From assembly GCA_017548765.1 (NCBI GenBank), contig JAFYZH010000058.1, positions 1-37,914 on the forward strand: a stretch of 37,914 nt of DNA. Reading direction: 5' to 3'. The notes below the pieces were generated by a model. The model was not told where the DNA came from. It searched no databases and saw only the letters and a list, made by a program, of their open reading frames with translations. Made by a program: the position numbers and the translations under genes. Below are positions 15,317 to 23,801 of this stretch, one piece after another (within the stretch, counting starts at the first letter, position 1; the number at the start of each line of letters is the position of its first letter). The stretch is from Lachnospiraceae bacterium (GTDB lineage: Bacteria > Bacillota > Clostridia > Lachnospirales > Lachnospiraceae).

Positions 15317-16603
15317 TCAACCTACTACAGCATTAAAACCATTCTGCAGATCTGCGATGATATCGTCGATGTGCTCGGTTCCGATGGAGAGACGGATGGT
15401 GCTCTGGCTGATGCCGGCCTTTGCCAGCTGCTCTGGAGTCATCTCTGCATGTGTGGTGTCATAAGGATGGATCACAAGGCTCTTCACGTCCGCAACATTG
15501 GCCAGAAGTGAGAACAGTTTGAGACCGTCGATGAACTTGTAAGCCTCTTCCTTACCGCCCTTGATGTCGAAGGTGAAGATCGACGCGCCGCCGTTCGGGA
15601 AGTACTTCTCGTACAATGCGTGCTGCGGGTGGTTCGCGAGTGACGGGTGGTTGACCTTAGCAACCTGCGGATGGTTCGCCAGGAATTCTACGACCTTCTT
15701 CGTGTTCTCAGCGTGGCGCTCGAGACGCAGGGACAATGTCTCCAGGCCCTGCAGCAGGATCCATGCATTGAACGGTGAGATCGCTGCGCCGGTGTCACGA
15801 AGCAGGATCGCACGGATGTAGGTAACGTAAGCAGCAGGTCCTACCGCCGCTACGAAAGATACGCCGTGATAGCTCGGGTTCGGCTCGGTGAACTGCGGGA
15901 ATTTGCCGGATGCGTTCCAGTCGAACTTGCCGCCGTCAACGATGATGCCGCCGAGGGTCGTGCCGTGGCCGCCAATGAACTTCGTCGCGGAGTGAACCAC
16001 GATGTCCGCGCCGTGCTCCAGCGGACGGATCAGGAACGGAGTTCCGAAGGTATTGTCGATCACCAGCGGGATCTGGTGCTTATGCGCGATCGCTGCGATG
16101 GCGTCGATATCCGGGATGTCGGAGTTCGGATTACCCAGGGTCTCGATGAAGATCGCCTTCGTCTTATCGTCGATCGCTGCCTCGACCTTAGCGAGGTCGT
16201 GAATGTCTACAAAATGTGTACCGATGCCGTAAGCGGGAAGCGTGTTGTCCAGCAGGTTGAAGCTACCGCCGTAGATGGTCTCCTGCGCTACGATGTTGTC
16301 ACCGGCATGTGCCAGCGCCAGGATCGCGTAAGTTACGGCCGCCGCGCCTGCGGAAACCGCCAGGGCTGCAACGCCGCCCTCCAAAGCTGCGACGCGCTCT
16401 TCCAACACACCCTGTGTGGAATTCGTAAGTCTTCCGTAGATATTGCCCGCGTCACGAAGATTGAAACGGTCTGCAGCGTGCTGTGCGCTGTGGAATACAT
16501 AAGATGTGGTCTGGTAGATCGGAACGGCTCTGGAGTCCGATGCCGGATCTGCTGTTTCCTGTCCTACATGTAACTGTAATGTTTCAAAACGATAATTGCT
16601 CAT
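15317..16603 (-). CDS. metY: O-acetylhomoserine sulfhydrylase (aminocarboxypropyltransferase)
   Basis: This 428-residue enzyme belongs to the Cys/Met-metabolism PLP-dependent family. It makes homocysteine from O-acetylhomoserine and sulfide, a direct route to methionine, in the cytoplasm. The PLP-binding lysine is K208 in SATKFIGGHGT (205-215). Other family marks are YGRLTNST (56-63), the SAGAAAVTYA cofactor loop, and VIDNTFGTP (181-189) with the aspartate that contacts the pyridine nitrogen. The length matches MetY enzymes of Bacillota, which are longer than cystathionine gamma-synthases (about 380). A good ribosome binding site (GGAGGT) precedes the ATG. It has its own terminator and probably its own promoter; a LysR regulator gene lies just upstream in the same direction and is a plausible regulator. 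Confidence 0.92.
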   Translation of the reverse strand: MSNYRFETLQLHVGQETADPASDSRAVPIYQTTSYVFHSAQHAADRFNLRDAGNIYGRLTNSTQGVLEERVAALEGGVAALAVSAGAAAVTYAILALAHAGDNIVAQETIYGGSFNLLDNTLPAYGIGTHFVDIHDLAKVEAAIDDKTKAIFIETLGNPNSDIPDIDAIAAIAHKHQIPLVIDNTFGTPFLIRPLEHGADIVVHSATKFIGGHGTTLGGIIVDGGKFDWNASGKFPQFTEPNPSYHGVSFVAAVGPAAYVTYIRAILLRDTGAAISPFNAWILLQGLETLSLRLERHAENTKKVVEFLANHPQVAKVNHPSLANHPQHALYEKYFPNGGASIFTFDIKGGKEEAYKFIDGLKLFSLLANVADVKSLVIHPYDTTHAEMTPEQLAKAGISQSTIRLSIGTEHIDDIIADLQNGFNAVVG

Positions 16604-16659
16604 ATTCTTGTACCTCCGTAGTTTAAATTCGTTATTTGCTATTTATGTGCTTGGTTGTT

Positions 16660-16727
16660 TTCAACCTGGTCACATCATAACACGGGCAATGCGTTTTGAA
16701 AATTACATAAAAATTCGACCTGGTTAT
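16660..16727 (-). promoter_or_regulatory. Probable metY promoter flanked by direct repeats
   Basis: TATGAT (minus strand, 16674-16679) is a likely -10 box; no strong -35 was found. ACCTGGT repeats occur at 16664-16670 and 16718-16724 (plus-strand reading), each within a similar TTC(A/G)ACCTGGT(C/T)A context and 54 bp apart, so they flank the core promoter. They may be regulator sites. No SAM or T-box riboswitch pattern was seen in the leader. Confidence 0.4.
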
Positions 16728-16754
16728 AAGTTTGACCTATAGCACTGTTCGAGA

Positions 16755-16794
16755 ATCAAAACGCCCGCCCGGGGCTCCCGGACGGGCGTTTGAT
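16755..16794 (-). terminator. Terminator of the LysR gene
   Basis: A long GC-rich stem (arms about 16755-16772 and 16778-16794, one mismatch and one bulge) just after the LysR stop codon, with a modest T-tract on the minus strand. Confidence 0.75.
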
Positions 16795-16802
16795 CTATTC
16801 AC

Positions 16803-17711
16803 CTACAAGATCGACTTCTCGTACTTCTTCATTTCTTCAACGAAGGTCTTGGCGATCGGCGATAACTGGCGGTCGTCGCGGACCACGTAGCCGATGTGCA
16901 TGACCTCCTCGCTTTCGAGGGGCACGGCCACATAACCGCTTCCGTTCAAGCTTTCACAGATAATGCCGCTGCACAGGGTAAATGCGTTCAGCAGCGTCAT
17001 CATGTTCAGCGCGGACGCGCGGTCATTGACATGGATGACCTTGCGGTACGGGTAGGTGCTCAAAACCTCCTCCGAAAAATAGAAGGAATTCTTCGCGCCC
17101 TGGTCGAAGGAAATGCACGGATATTCATCCAGGTCCCGAAGCGAGACCATCTCCTTCTTCGCCAGCGGGTTCGTCGCGCTCATGTAGACGAAGGTCTTGC
17201 ACGAGAACAGTTCGTGGAACTCGAGGTTATTTTCCGCAAATTCCGCCGTCAGCACGCGCTCGTTGAAATCGTTCAGATAGAGGATGCCGATCTCGCTCCG
17301 CAGGTTCTTCACGTCCTCGATGACTTCGTGGGTACGCGTCTCATAGATCGCGGAGTCGTATTCGTCCATGCCCTCTTTCTTCAGCGTCTTGGAAAATGCC
17401 TCAACGGCAAATGTATAGTGCTGGGTGGACACGAAGAATTTCTTCCGCGTCTCCTTCCGCGCCAGGTAGCGGTCCTCCATGAACCGATACTGCTCCAGCG
17501 TCTGGCGGGCATAGCCCAGGAACTCGCTCCCCTCCGTCGTCACCTTGATGCCGCGGTTGCTGCGTGTGAAGATCGTGATCCCGATCTCCTTCTCCAGCTC
17601 GCGAATGGTTCCGGACAATGACGGCTGTGAGATATACAATGCTTTTGCCGCCTCATTCATGGAGCCGCGGTCCGCGATCTCCACCACATATTTCATCTGC
17701 TGTAAAGTCAT
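16803..17711 (-). CDS. LysR family transcriptional regulator
   Basis: A 302-residue regulator from the ATG at 17711, which follows AAGGAG. The open frame runs upstream to 17810 but includes the promoter. Residues 1-60 form the LysR winged helix-turn-helix (MNEAAKALYISQPSLSGTIR, then LEKEIGITIFTR). The rest is the periplasmic-binding-like effector domain used to sense a small molecule. Such proteins bind as tetramers upstream of target genes. The sulfhydrylase gene lies directly downstream and has a repeat pair around its promoter, which suggests control of sulfur or methionine metabolism; this is inferred from position only. The effector domain resembles no named regulator closely enough for me to give a symbol. 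Confidence 0.88.
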   Translation of the reverse strand: MTLQQMKYVVEIADRGSMNEAAKALYISQPSLSGTIRELEKEIGITIFTRSNRGIKVTTEGSEFLGYARQTLEQYRFMEDRYLARKETRKKFFVSTQHYTFAVEAFSKTLKKEGMDEYDSAIYETRTHEVIEDVKNLRSEIGILYLNDFNERVLTAEFAENNLEFHELFSCKTFVYMSATNPLAKKEMVSLRDLDEYPCISFDQGAKNSFYFSEEVLSTYPYRKVIHVNDRASALNMMTLLNAFTLCSGIICESLNGSGYVAVPLESEEVMHIGYVVRDDRQLSPIAKTFVEEMKKYEKSIL

Positions 17712-17792
17712 TACCAGCTCCTTAATCCCGTGTATCGCATCACAGAATGCCTTTTTCCGACGCAGCGGTCGTCTGTTTTTTGTGTCAGACCC

Positions 17793-17821
17793 ATTATACA
17801 CAAAGATCACAAAACTGTCTA
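17793..17821 (-). promoter_or_regulatory. Promoter of the LysR gene
   Basis: TAGACA (17816-17821) and a perfect TATAAT (17793-17798) lie 17 bases apart on the minus strand. The leader of about 75 bases leads to the ATG at 17711. Confidence 0.75.
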
Positions 17822-17843
17822 TACAACCCGAACCCTTGTATTT

Positions 17844-19202
17844 TTATTCCTTTGATACCAATACCATATGTAAAGAGTTTTTTTTCAGGCTTAGGCAATA
17901 CAGAACCGTAAAAATCGCAAACAAGGCATATACAGTTAGTGAAACACAAACTGCTGTCAAGAGCATCCGTCCCGGGAGAATAAAAAGCTGTATGCCATCG
18001 CTCTTATTCAAGGCACTCGCCAGAACTTCAAGTGATCCGATGGAAAGTGCCATCCCCGTAAGCATCGCTATTCCTGCCGTGATCAAAAGCTCCCAAAGCG
18101 ATATCTTTATTATATCTGAAACTCGCATTCCGCATATAAGATACATTCCGGAGATCCTTTTTCTCTCCGTCAAATTCGTCCGGATCATCAGCAAAAGATG
18201 GAACAACATCGCCAACAATACCGGTGTACCGAACATGGAGAACACGATCCGAACCAGTGCCGAGGCCTGCGACAGCGTTAATGCCTGTGTAAAATAATCA
18301 TTTCTGTATCTCAGTTGAATACCTTCGATCGAATCTGCAGCCCGTCCTGCTTTAGCCAGCGTTTTATATTCCGGGATCCCGAACCGATAACACAGAGTTT
18401 CGACTTTGTATTGTTGGAACATAGTAGGTCCGCCGAAGACCAGGATCTGAGGAACTTCCCGCAGACTTTCGCAGTAAAACAGATTTCCGTCCACTATTCC
18501 GGTAAGAGTATACCCGCTCAGTATTTCCCGTTCCTCACAAAAAAACACAAGTTTCTGTCCGAGCAAGCCTTCAAAATCCTCCGGCGCGTAGCCAAACGCA
18601 CGAAGATAATGATCCGAAATCATCATTTCACCTTCCGATACAGGTTCCCGTCCGCACACCAAGCCTCCCGCAGAGAAACTTCCCGGAAAATGATAACGGT
18701 ACTCTTCCAGCTCATTTTCGCCGATCAACCCCGAATATCTCAGTATCCCGGTCCGAAATGGTATCGCCTTACTTTTTAAAGTGTTGTCAAACGGATCCGA
18801 CAGGCCATAACGCCAAGAATGATCATCCGTTCCCTGACGGACATCATCACCGACCTTAAGATATATGTGTGAGATATTTACAAAACTCCAATCTTCTTCT
18901 TTTTCCAGATACCTTACCCAGTCGATCCTTCCAAACGCGGTCCGTGTAACCTTCTCTTCAATCTTCTCAGACACCATCTGGTATGCACGCTCCGCAAGCG
19001 CCTCCTGCTGCAGTTTGATCTCCGCCTCCAACATACACATGGAACGACGTCCCAACAGGATATCATCCTGCGACGAAGCAAGTGCCAGTCCCAGTTGGGT
19101 CCATGATAAAAGGACAGCAAAAACGACCCCGAAACCCAACAGCATGTGAAGTGCATGTCTCTTTTTTCGCGTCAGATTTTGTACAGCCAGTTTCAGACAC
19201 AT
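17844..19202 (-). CDS. ABC transporter permease, FtsX-like (second permease)
   Basis: A 452-residue membrane protein with the MacB/FtsX layout: a lysine/arginine-rich start and membrane helix (about 18-40), a large extracellular domain (about 45-300), then three membrane helices at about 305-445. The family does not move substrate through a channel in the usual way; it couples ATP use to mechanical work on lipoproteins, peptides or cell-wall enzymes. The ATG at 19202 lies two bases after the stop of the preceding permease gene and follows GAGGG; a TTG further upstream gives a less likely start. Together with the permease at 19205-20362 and the ATPase at 20359-21033 it forms one transporter. 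Substrate unknown. Confidence 0.83.
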   Translation of the reverse strand: MCLKLAVQNLTRKKRHALHMLLGFGVVFAVLLSWTQLGLALASSQDDILLGRRSMCMLEAEIKLQQEALAERAYQMVSEKIEEKVTRTAFGRIDWVRYLEKEEDWSFVNISHIYLKVGDDVRQGTDDHSWRYGLSDPFDNTLKSKAIPFRTGILRYSGLIGENELEEYRYHFPGSFSAGGLVCGREPVSEGEMMISDHYLRAFGYAPEDFEGLLGQKLVFFCEEREILSGYTLTGIVDGNLFYCESLREVPQILVFGGPTMFQQYKVETLCYRFGIPEYKTLAKAGRAADSIEGIQLRYRNDYFTQALTLSQASALVRIVFSMFGTPVLLAMLFHLLLMIRTNLTERKRISGMYLICGMRVSDIIKISLWELLITAGIAMLTGMALSIGSLEVLASALNKSDGIQLFILPGRMLLTAVCVSLTVYALFAIFTVLYCLSLKKNSLHMVLVSKE

Positions 19203-19204
19203 AA

Positions 19205-20362
19205 TCAACCCTCATCCTCATTCAGTCTGCGTCCGAGTCTCTTCTCATCGTACTGCCTCGCGGACGGGAGACAGGATACAGCGATCAAAAGCACTACTGC
19301 TCCGAAAAACAGAAGTGAACGAGTGGACCACACGGAAAATGTCAGATCCAAATACGGAATCTGTTCCTCGATCTGCCTCTCCAATTTTTCCAGAAATGCC
19401 GGGGAAAGCAGTATTGTCGGCAGAGCCGCTACGGCATAAACACAGAGAAACAATAAAAACATCAGCCCATAATAACACCGCCGGTTTAAACCTTGCGCCT
19501 TCAGGACAGCAAAAAAATACAAACGTTTCTGATGATAAAAACGCATCATGTCATAGGTAAGACCAAACAAAAGCAGGAAAACCAGAAAAGCGACCGCAAA
19601 TACGGCGTACCGGATGATCCGGATGCTCTTCATAAAATCCTCCTGCACAGACAGGATATAGATTCGCTCTGCCCGTATCTGACTTAGAACTCGAAAGAAC
19701 TGCCGGCTGTTTTCGGTATGAATCGTATAACAGACACCCGCGATCGATTCATATTCCGTGCCGGCAAGCATCGACCAAACGGTTTCTCCCGGCAGCCAGG
19801 CATCGAACTCGTCAAATGAATCATCCAGAATCCCGGTCAGTATAAAGGGTTTTCTGCAGTCCGGATATCCCGCATATACCATACTTCCGATCGAAGCCCC
19901 CAACTCTGTAGCGGTCGAATTTTTAAGCCAAATGCTATCACTTAAAGCATCGGCCGGTTCCGGCGCTCTTCCTTCCAGCATATATCGATTCATCGTATCC
20001 ATCCATATATTTATCCGATTCTCAGGATAGAAAATCAAGCCGCATTCTGCGTCTTTCCCTTCTGATACACCATCAAGTCGGATCTGCTGAAGTCTGCCAT
20101 CCAGAAAATATCCTCCTCCGCCGTTTATCGGAAGAGATGCGATTCGTTCCCATTCTTCTTTTGTTCTTACCTCGACTGAGAAGTTCAACAACCTCCGTTT
20201 TTCAGCATAATCCTCCAAATCTTTCGGTAGTTTCGATACGGTGAGGAAAACACAAAAGGATGAAAGCAACAGAAAAAAGGCCACCACGGCAAACAAAGTA
20301 AGCATCCGCCACTGTGTCCTAAGTTCATATATCGCCAGTTTCATAAAACGGAGATGTTTCAT
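19205..20362 (-). CDS. ABC transporter permease, FtsX-like (first permease)
   Basis: From the ATG at 20362 the product has 385 residues. This start overlaps the ATPase stop codon (ATGA), a classic sign of translational coupling; the open frame reaches further upstream only because it shadows the ATPase. It has one N-terminal membrane helix (about 18-40), an extracellular domain of about 200 residues and three C-terminal helices, as in the MacB/FtsX family. It is shorter than its partner at 17844-19202 and only distantly like it, so the transporter is probably a heterodimer of permeases. Confidence 0.83.
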   Translation of the reverse strand: MKHLRFMKLAIYELRTQWRMLTLFAVVAFFLLLSSFCVFLTVSKLPKDLEDYAEKRRLLNFSVEVRTKEEWERIASLPINGGGGYFLDGRLQQIRLDGVSEGKDAECGLIFYPENRINIWMDTMNRYMLEGRAPEPADALSDSIWLKNSTATELGASIGSMVYAGYPDCRKPFILTGILDDSFDEFDAWLPGETVWSMLAGTEYESIAGVCYTIHTENSRQFFRVLSQIRAERIYILSVQEDFMKSIRIIRYAVFAVAFLVFLLLFGLTYDMMRFYHQKRLYFFAVLKAQGLNRRCYYGLMFLLFLCVYAVAALPTILLSPAFLEKLERQIEEQIPYLDLTFSVWSTRSLLFFGAVVLLIAVSCLPSARQYDEKRLGRRLNEDEG

Positions 20363-21033
20363 TTCTCCATCCGCCTTCCATCCTTTAGCTGAAGAATGCG
20401 ATCCGCGCGTTTTGCCTCCTCTTCGCTGTGTGTAACCAGTATGATCGTGATTCCTTTGCGGTGAAGGTCGTCCAACAGATCCATGACCATCGCCGTGTTT
20501 TCCGAATCCAAATTTCCGCAAGGTTCATCCGCCAGAATGATTTCCGGACAGTTAACGAGTGCTCGGGCCAGGCAGACACGCTGCTTTTCACCTCCGGACA
20601 GTTGGGAAGCCTTGTGTTTCATACGCTCTTCCAGGCCAACCTGTTTGAGAACCTCCAAAACCCGTTCTTCCCGTTTTGATTTTTGAACACCAGCCACCAA
20701 AAGCGGCACTTCCACATTCATAAAGACCGAATACACCGGCTCCAGATAAAAGTTCTGATAAATGTAGCCGATATGCTTATTTCGAAGCATCGCTTTTTCC
20801 TTTTCGGAGAGTTCTTTCGTATTCCTCCCGAAGAGCTCCACATCGCCCGATGACGGTATGTCTGTCAGACCGATCATGTTTAACAGAGTGGATTTTCCAC
20901 TTCCGGATTTGCCGATAACGGCCAAATATTCCCCCTGCTTTACAGACAGCGAAACATGATCCAGTGCACAAATATCCTTATCTCCGGATCGGTACATCCG
21001 GGTCACTTCTTTGCAGATCACCATATCCTTCAT
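20359..21033 (-). CDS. ABC transporter ATPase (LolD/MacB type)
   Basis: A 224-residue ATP-binding subunit. Walker A is GKSGSGKST (41-49), the signature LSGGEKQR (145-152), Walker B IILADE (165-170), and the switch histidine lies in LVTHSEEE. It belongs to the LolD/MacB/FtsE group that works with FtsX-like permeases. One small oddity is PCGNLDS after Walker B where most members have PTGNLDS. The start at 21033 is a normal ATG; a second in-frame ATG three codons later is also possible. The gene is 21 bases after a lipoprotein gene and overlaps the next permease gene by four bases. Confidence 0.9.
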   Translation of the reverse strand: MKDMVICKEVTRMYRSGDKDICALDHVSLSVKQGEYLAVIGKSGSGKSTLLNMIGLTDIPSSGDVELFGRNTKELSEKEKAMLRNKHIGYIYQNFYLEPVYSVFMNVEVPLLVAGVQKSKREERVLEVLKQVGLEERMKHKASQLSGGEKQRVCLARALVNCPEIILADEPCGNLDSENTAMVMDLLDDLHRKGITIILVTHSEEEAKRADRILQLKDGRRMEK

Positions 21034-21054
21034 CCTTCATAATGTGCGGTGTAT

Positions 21055-21531
21055 TTATTCCTGAAGCCAAAACTTAATATCCGAACCGACCGCATCAAAG
21101 AAAATATAACCCTTTTCTGTGTAATAATGGAAGTAAAACGCCTGTGTTTTATCCTCCTGCCAGACCAAATATTCGTAAACCCTCGAAAGCTCGTCATACT
21201 CGATCTCAACATGTTTAAAGTCCGCATTTATATAAGACGAAACATCTAATTCCTCTATATACTCTTTACGGATCCGTTCAAACTCCTCATTTGACATGAT
21301 CTCGCCTTCATCCCATTTTCTAAAATACTCAAGCCCGGCCAGTTCCAAAGCCAGATACTCTTTCAGATAGTCCTGACTCATGTCCGAAAACGTGACTTCT
21401 TCATCATCCAATATAATACAGCCTGTTTTCTCCGCTTCAAACCGGCCTGACGGGAAAGAATCTTTTTTGGCACACCCGATGAACAAGCACATAAGGATGA
21501 GCACTAATCCCTTAAATCTATATCTCTTCAT
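21055..21531 (-). CDS. Lipoprotein, paralogue of the next lipoprotein upstream
   Basis: A 158-residue lipoprotein with lipobox LFIGC, lipid-modified cysteine at residue 20. The mature part is acidic and has no family I recognise. It starts with a segment FPSGRF...ILDDEEVTF and ends with EKGYIFFD, both matched by the lipoprotein at 21734-22204 (YPTGTF...VIDDEKVHF and GKGYIDFD), so the two are paralogues of similar size. It lies 21 bases before the ABC ATPase gene and is probably cotranscribed with it. A role as substrate or accessory part of the transporter is plausible but inferred only from position. Confidence 0.78.
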   Translation of the reverse strand: MKRYRFKGLVLILMCLFIGCAKKDSFPSGRFEAEKTGCIILDDEEVTFSDMSQDYLKEYLALELAGLEYFRKWDEGEIMSNEEFERIRKEYIEELDVSSYINADFKHVEIEYDELSRVYEYLVWQEDKTQAFYFHYYTEKGYIFFDAVGSDIKFWLQE

Positions 21532-21652
21532 CTAACCGAACCTCAGTTTGCCAAATTGTTTACAAGTAATATCTGAGAGCTGTTTTTGATATATACTCAA
21601 ACAACATTGATATACATCTCATCTTCAATCCGGAGTACATCATCGCGGAGCA

Positions 21653-21690
21653 ATAACCTAAGTCGGAGCATATACTCCGACTTAGGTTAT
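21653..21690 (-). terminator. Perfect 16-bp inverted repeat between the two lipoprotein genes
   Basis: ATAACCTAAGTCGGAG (21653-21668) and its exact complement (21675-21690) are separated by CATATA. It lies in a 202-base gap. There is no T-tract, so it may be a terminator, an mRNA-processing hairpin or a dyad protein site. No confident promoter was found for the downstream lipoprotein gene. Confidence 0.5.
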
Positions 21691-21733
21691 ACATAAGCGA
21701 ATACAGTCTGCAATACTCACAAACTCCTTCAGT

Positions 21734-22204
21734 TTACTTTGCCAGATAGAACTTTTCTCCATCAAAGTCTATGTAACCTTTGCCTACATAATAAATGAAA
21801 TCAAAGCCGAAAATATCCTCTTCTGAATTGCCACCCGAAAAGGCATAGAGATCATTACTTTCCTGTTCACATTCGTACGCCCACGAAGAATTGACAAAAT
21901 CCATAACATCAAACGTATTCCGATACTCTTTTCGGTATGTTTCCATCTCCTCGGCTGTCATCTTCTGGCCTTCATGGATGCGTCGGATGCTTTCGAGTGC
22001 AGTCTGGCATGTGCAGATGTAATTCTCTAAAAAATCCGGATCCATTTTTTCAAAATGAACTTTCTCATCATCGATGACGATAGTTCCTACGGTATCAGAT
22101 ACAAACGTCCCGGTCGGATATGGAGAAGCCTTCCGGCAGGAAGTAAGCATCATAACCCCTGCAAGCAAGCCGCATATTAATGCAAAAGAAATTCTGGCTC
22201 TCAT
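21734..22204 (-). CDS. Lipoprotein downstream of the beta-xylosidase
   Basis: With the ATG at 22204 the product has 156 residues, a signal peptide and a lipobox MLTSC (cysteine 23). CGGAGAG stands at proper distance before that ATG; an upstream GTG at 22225 would overlap the GH39 stop. The mature protein is acidic, and shares its beginning and its end with the lipoprotein at 21055-21531. No known domain was recognised. It starts 17 bases after the GH39 gene, so both are likely on one transcript. Location: outer face of the cytoplasmic membrane. Function unknown. Confidence 0.77.
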   Translation of the reverse strand: MRARISFALICGLLAGVMMLTSCRKASPYPTGTFVSDTVGTIVIDDEKVHFEKMDPDFLENYICTCQTALESIRRIHEGQKMTAEEMETYRKEYRNTFDVMDFVNSSWAYECEQESNDLYAFSGGNSEEDIFGFDFIYYVGKGYIDFDGEKFYLAK

Positions 22205-22221
22205 TGCAAATTCTCTCCGTC

Positions 22222-23718
22222 TCACATCGGATATTCGTATCCGCGGTCCGGCGTAAAGTTGCGCTTGCGGATCTCGAAGTAGATCACGCCGTTTTCCTTC
22301 ACGCTCAGATCGAACTTCAGACCGCCCTTCGCGTCCAGGTTCTCCGAAGTGATCGCCGGCACTGCCGCCGCGCGCAGCAGTTTTACCTGCTCCTCAGACA
22401 GATGGGAAGGCTCGCCCAGATCATGCCAGATCTTCAGCGGGTTGCAGGTGGTCTCGTCCACGGTCTTGCAGACCATGCTATAGTTGCCGTCTTCAGCATC
22501 TACGTTCACGGACAATTCTTTCACCTTGCGGTCCTCTGCCTTCTCGCAGAAATTCCATGCGATGCCGCGGAGCACGCCGTCATCGCCCTTCACCAGGATC
22601 ATGTCGTCGTCGCGGAACACACATTGGCCGCCCTTTAACTTCTTGTAAAATGCAAATGTGTAGAAGGTCGGCTTCGGGATGCAACGGTTTGCGACCATAC
22701 CGAAACCGCCGTGGAACGGGGTGAACGGCACGCCCTTCTCCTCGAAGATGTCGCCGAAGGTCCAGTACGAATAGGAGGCGTTGTCATCGCCCAGGCGGGA
22801 CAGATGGTGCGCCAGATACGCCGCGTTCAGGTTCGTGTCGTGGATGACGCAATCCGGTGAATAGGACGTGTTGAACTCGGTGATGTGGATGGGCAGGCCG
22901 CGGTACGCCTCGTAACGATCCACGATCTCACGGGTCGAGTGCAGGTTGTTGAAACGGAACTCCGGATCCTCCAGTTCTGCGTAGGTGTAGTGGCCCTTCC
23001 AGTCATGCTGCTTCGTTGTATAGTGATGGCGGGTAATGAAATCCACCTTCAGGCCTTCGCTCGAGATAAACTTCATGAACTCGTCGATCCAGAACTCATC
23101 CTTTACGCCGCAGATCGTGGGACCGCCGACTTTGAAACGCTCGTCGAGAGCCTTGATCGCACAGAATGTCTCTTTGAAGAGTTTGAAGTATTCCTGCATG
23201 TCGGCGCCCTTCCAGAAGCCCGGCAGGTTCGGCTCGTTCCAGACCTCGATGGGCCAGGTTACGACTTCCTCGGTGCCGTAGCGCTCGCACAGGTGCTTCA
23301 GGGTCGCAACGACCAGGTCACACCATGCTTCGTAGGACTTCGGCGGGGTAACATTGCCCCTCCAGTAGAAGATTGTCTGATCTCCGCTGGCCAGCTTCTT
23401 CGGCATAAAGCCCAGCTCCAGGAACGGCTTCAAACCAACTTCTTTATATGCGTCCATAACGAGATCCAGATATGTGAAATTATACTCGATCTTCGTCTCA
23501 GTGTCTTCCCAATGCTCTTTGTATTCCTGGAAGATCGCCATGTCGTCCGAGAACAGACCGTGGCCGCGGATGTGCGAAAAACCGATCTCATCCTGGACCA
23601 GTTTCAGCTGCTCCTGGTACTCCTTCTGGAGCGCCAGACCCATGCGGCCCGTGCCGACACAGTAATCGACCTGATTGTTAAATGCTACTAGATTAGAAAG
23701 TGATACCTTTTTCTCCAT
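22222..23718 (-). CDS. Glycoside hydrolase family 39 beta-xylosidase
   Basis: A 498-residue enzyme of GH39. The acid/base glutamate is E162 in VWNEPNLPGFW and the nucleophile E281 in HITEFNTS, close to the positions in the Thermoanaerobacterium XynB enzyme (E160 and E277). The N-terminal part is a TIM barrel (FSHIRGHGLFSDDM, then FTYLDLVMDAY) and the C-terminal part a beta sandwich. Members release xylose from xylo-oligosaccharides by a retaining mechanism. There is no signal peptide, so it acts in the cytoplasm on imported sugars. The ATG at 23718 follows AGGGAA. The promoter lies inside the terminator of the preceding gene. The lipoprotein genes that follow are close behind; a link to the ABC transporter is uncertain. 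Confidence 0.92.
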   Translation of the reverse strand: MEKKVSLSNLVAFNNQVDYCVGTGRMGLALQKEYQEQLKLVQDEIGFSHIRGHGLFSDDMAIFQEYKEHWEDTETKIEYNFTYLDLVMDAYKEVGLKPFLELGFMPKKLASGDQTIFYWRGNVTPPKSYEAWCDLVVATLKHLCERYGTEEVVTWPIEVWNEPNLPGFWKGADMQEYFKLFKETFCAIKALDERFKVGGPTICGVKDEFWIDEFMKFISSEGLKVDFITRHHYTTKQHDWKGHYTYAELEDPEFRFNNLHSTREIVDRYEAYRGLPIHITEFNTSYSPDCVIHDTNLNAAYLAHHLSRLGDDNASYSYWTFGDIFEEKGVPFTPFHGGFGMVANRCIPKPTFYTFAFYKKLKGGQCVFRDDDMILVKGDDGVLRGIAWNFCEKAEDRKVKELSVNVDAEDGNYSMVCKTVDETTCNPLKIWHDLGEPSHLSEEQVKLLRAAAVPAITSENLDAKGGLKFDLSVKENGVIYFEIRKRNFTPDRGYEYPM

Positions 23719-23757
23719 AATTTTCCCTAGCGGTAAACCGCCCCTTTCTCACAAAAA

Positions 23758-23792
23758 AATAGTGCGTTCATTATACCACAGAACGCACTATT
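23758..23792 (-). terminator. Terminator of the lipoprotein/two-TM operon
   Basis: A 12-bp perfect stem (23758-23769 with 23781-23792) with an 11-base loop, followed on the minus strand by seven T. It starts nine bases after the stop codon of the two-TM protein gene. Confidence 0.9.
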
Positions 23793-23798
23793 ATACAA
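23770..23798 (-). promoter_or_regulatory. GH39 promoter embedded in the upstream terminator
   Basis: A perfect TATAAT (23770-23775) lies in the terminator loop and TTGTAT (23793-23798) stands exactly 17 bases upstream on the minus strand. Transcription of the GH39 gene would start inside the distal terminator arm. Confidence 0.65.
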
Positions 23799-23801
23799 TC
23801 T

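Noticed and set aside
16604-16802. SAM or T-box riboswitch upstream of metY
   Set aside because: The leader is short and shows neither the S-box kink-turn pattern nor the T-box conserved segment.
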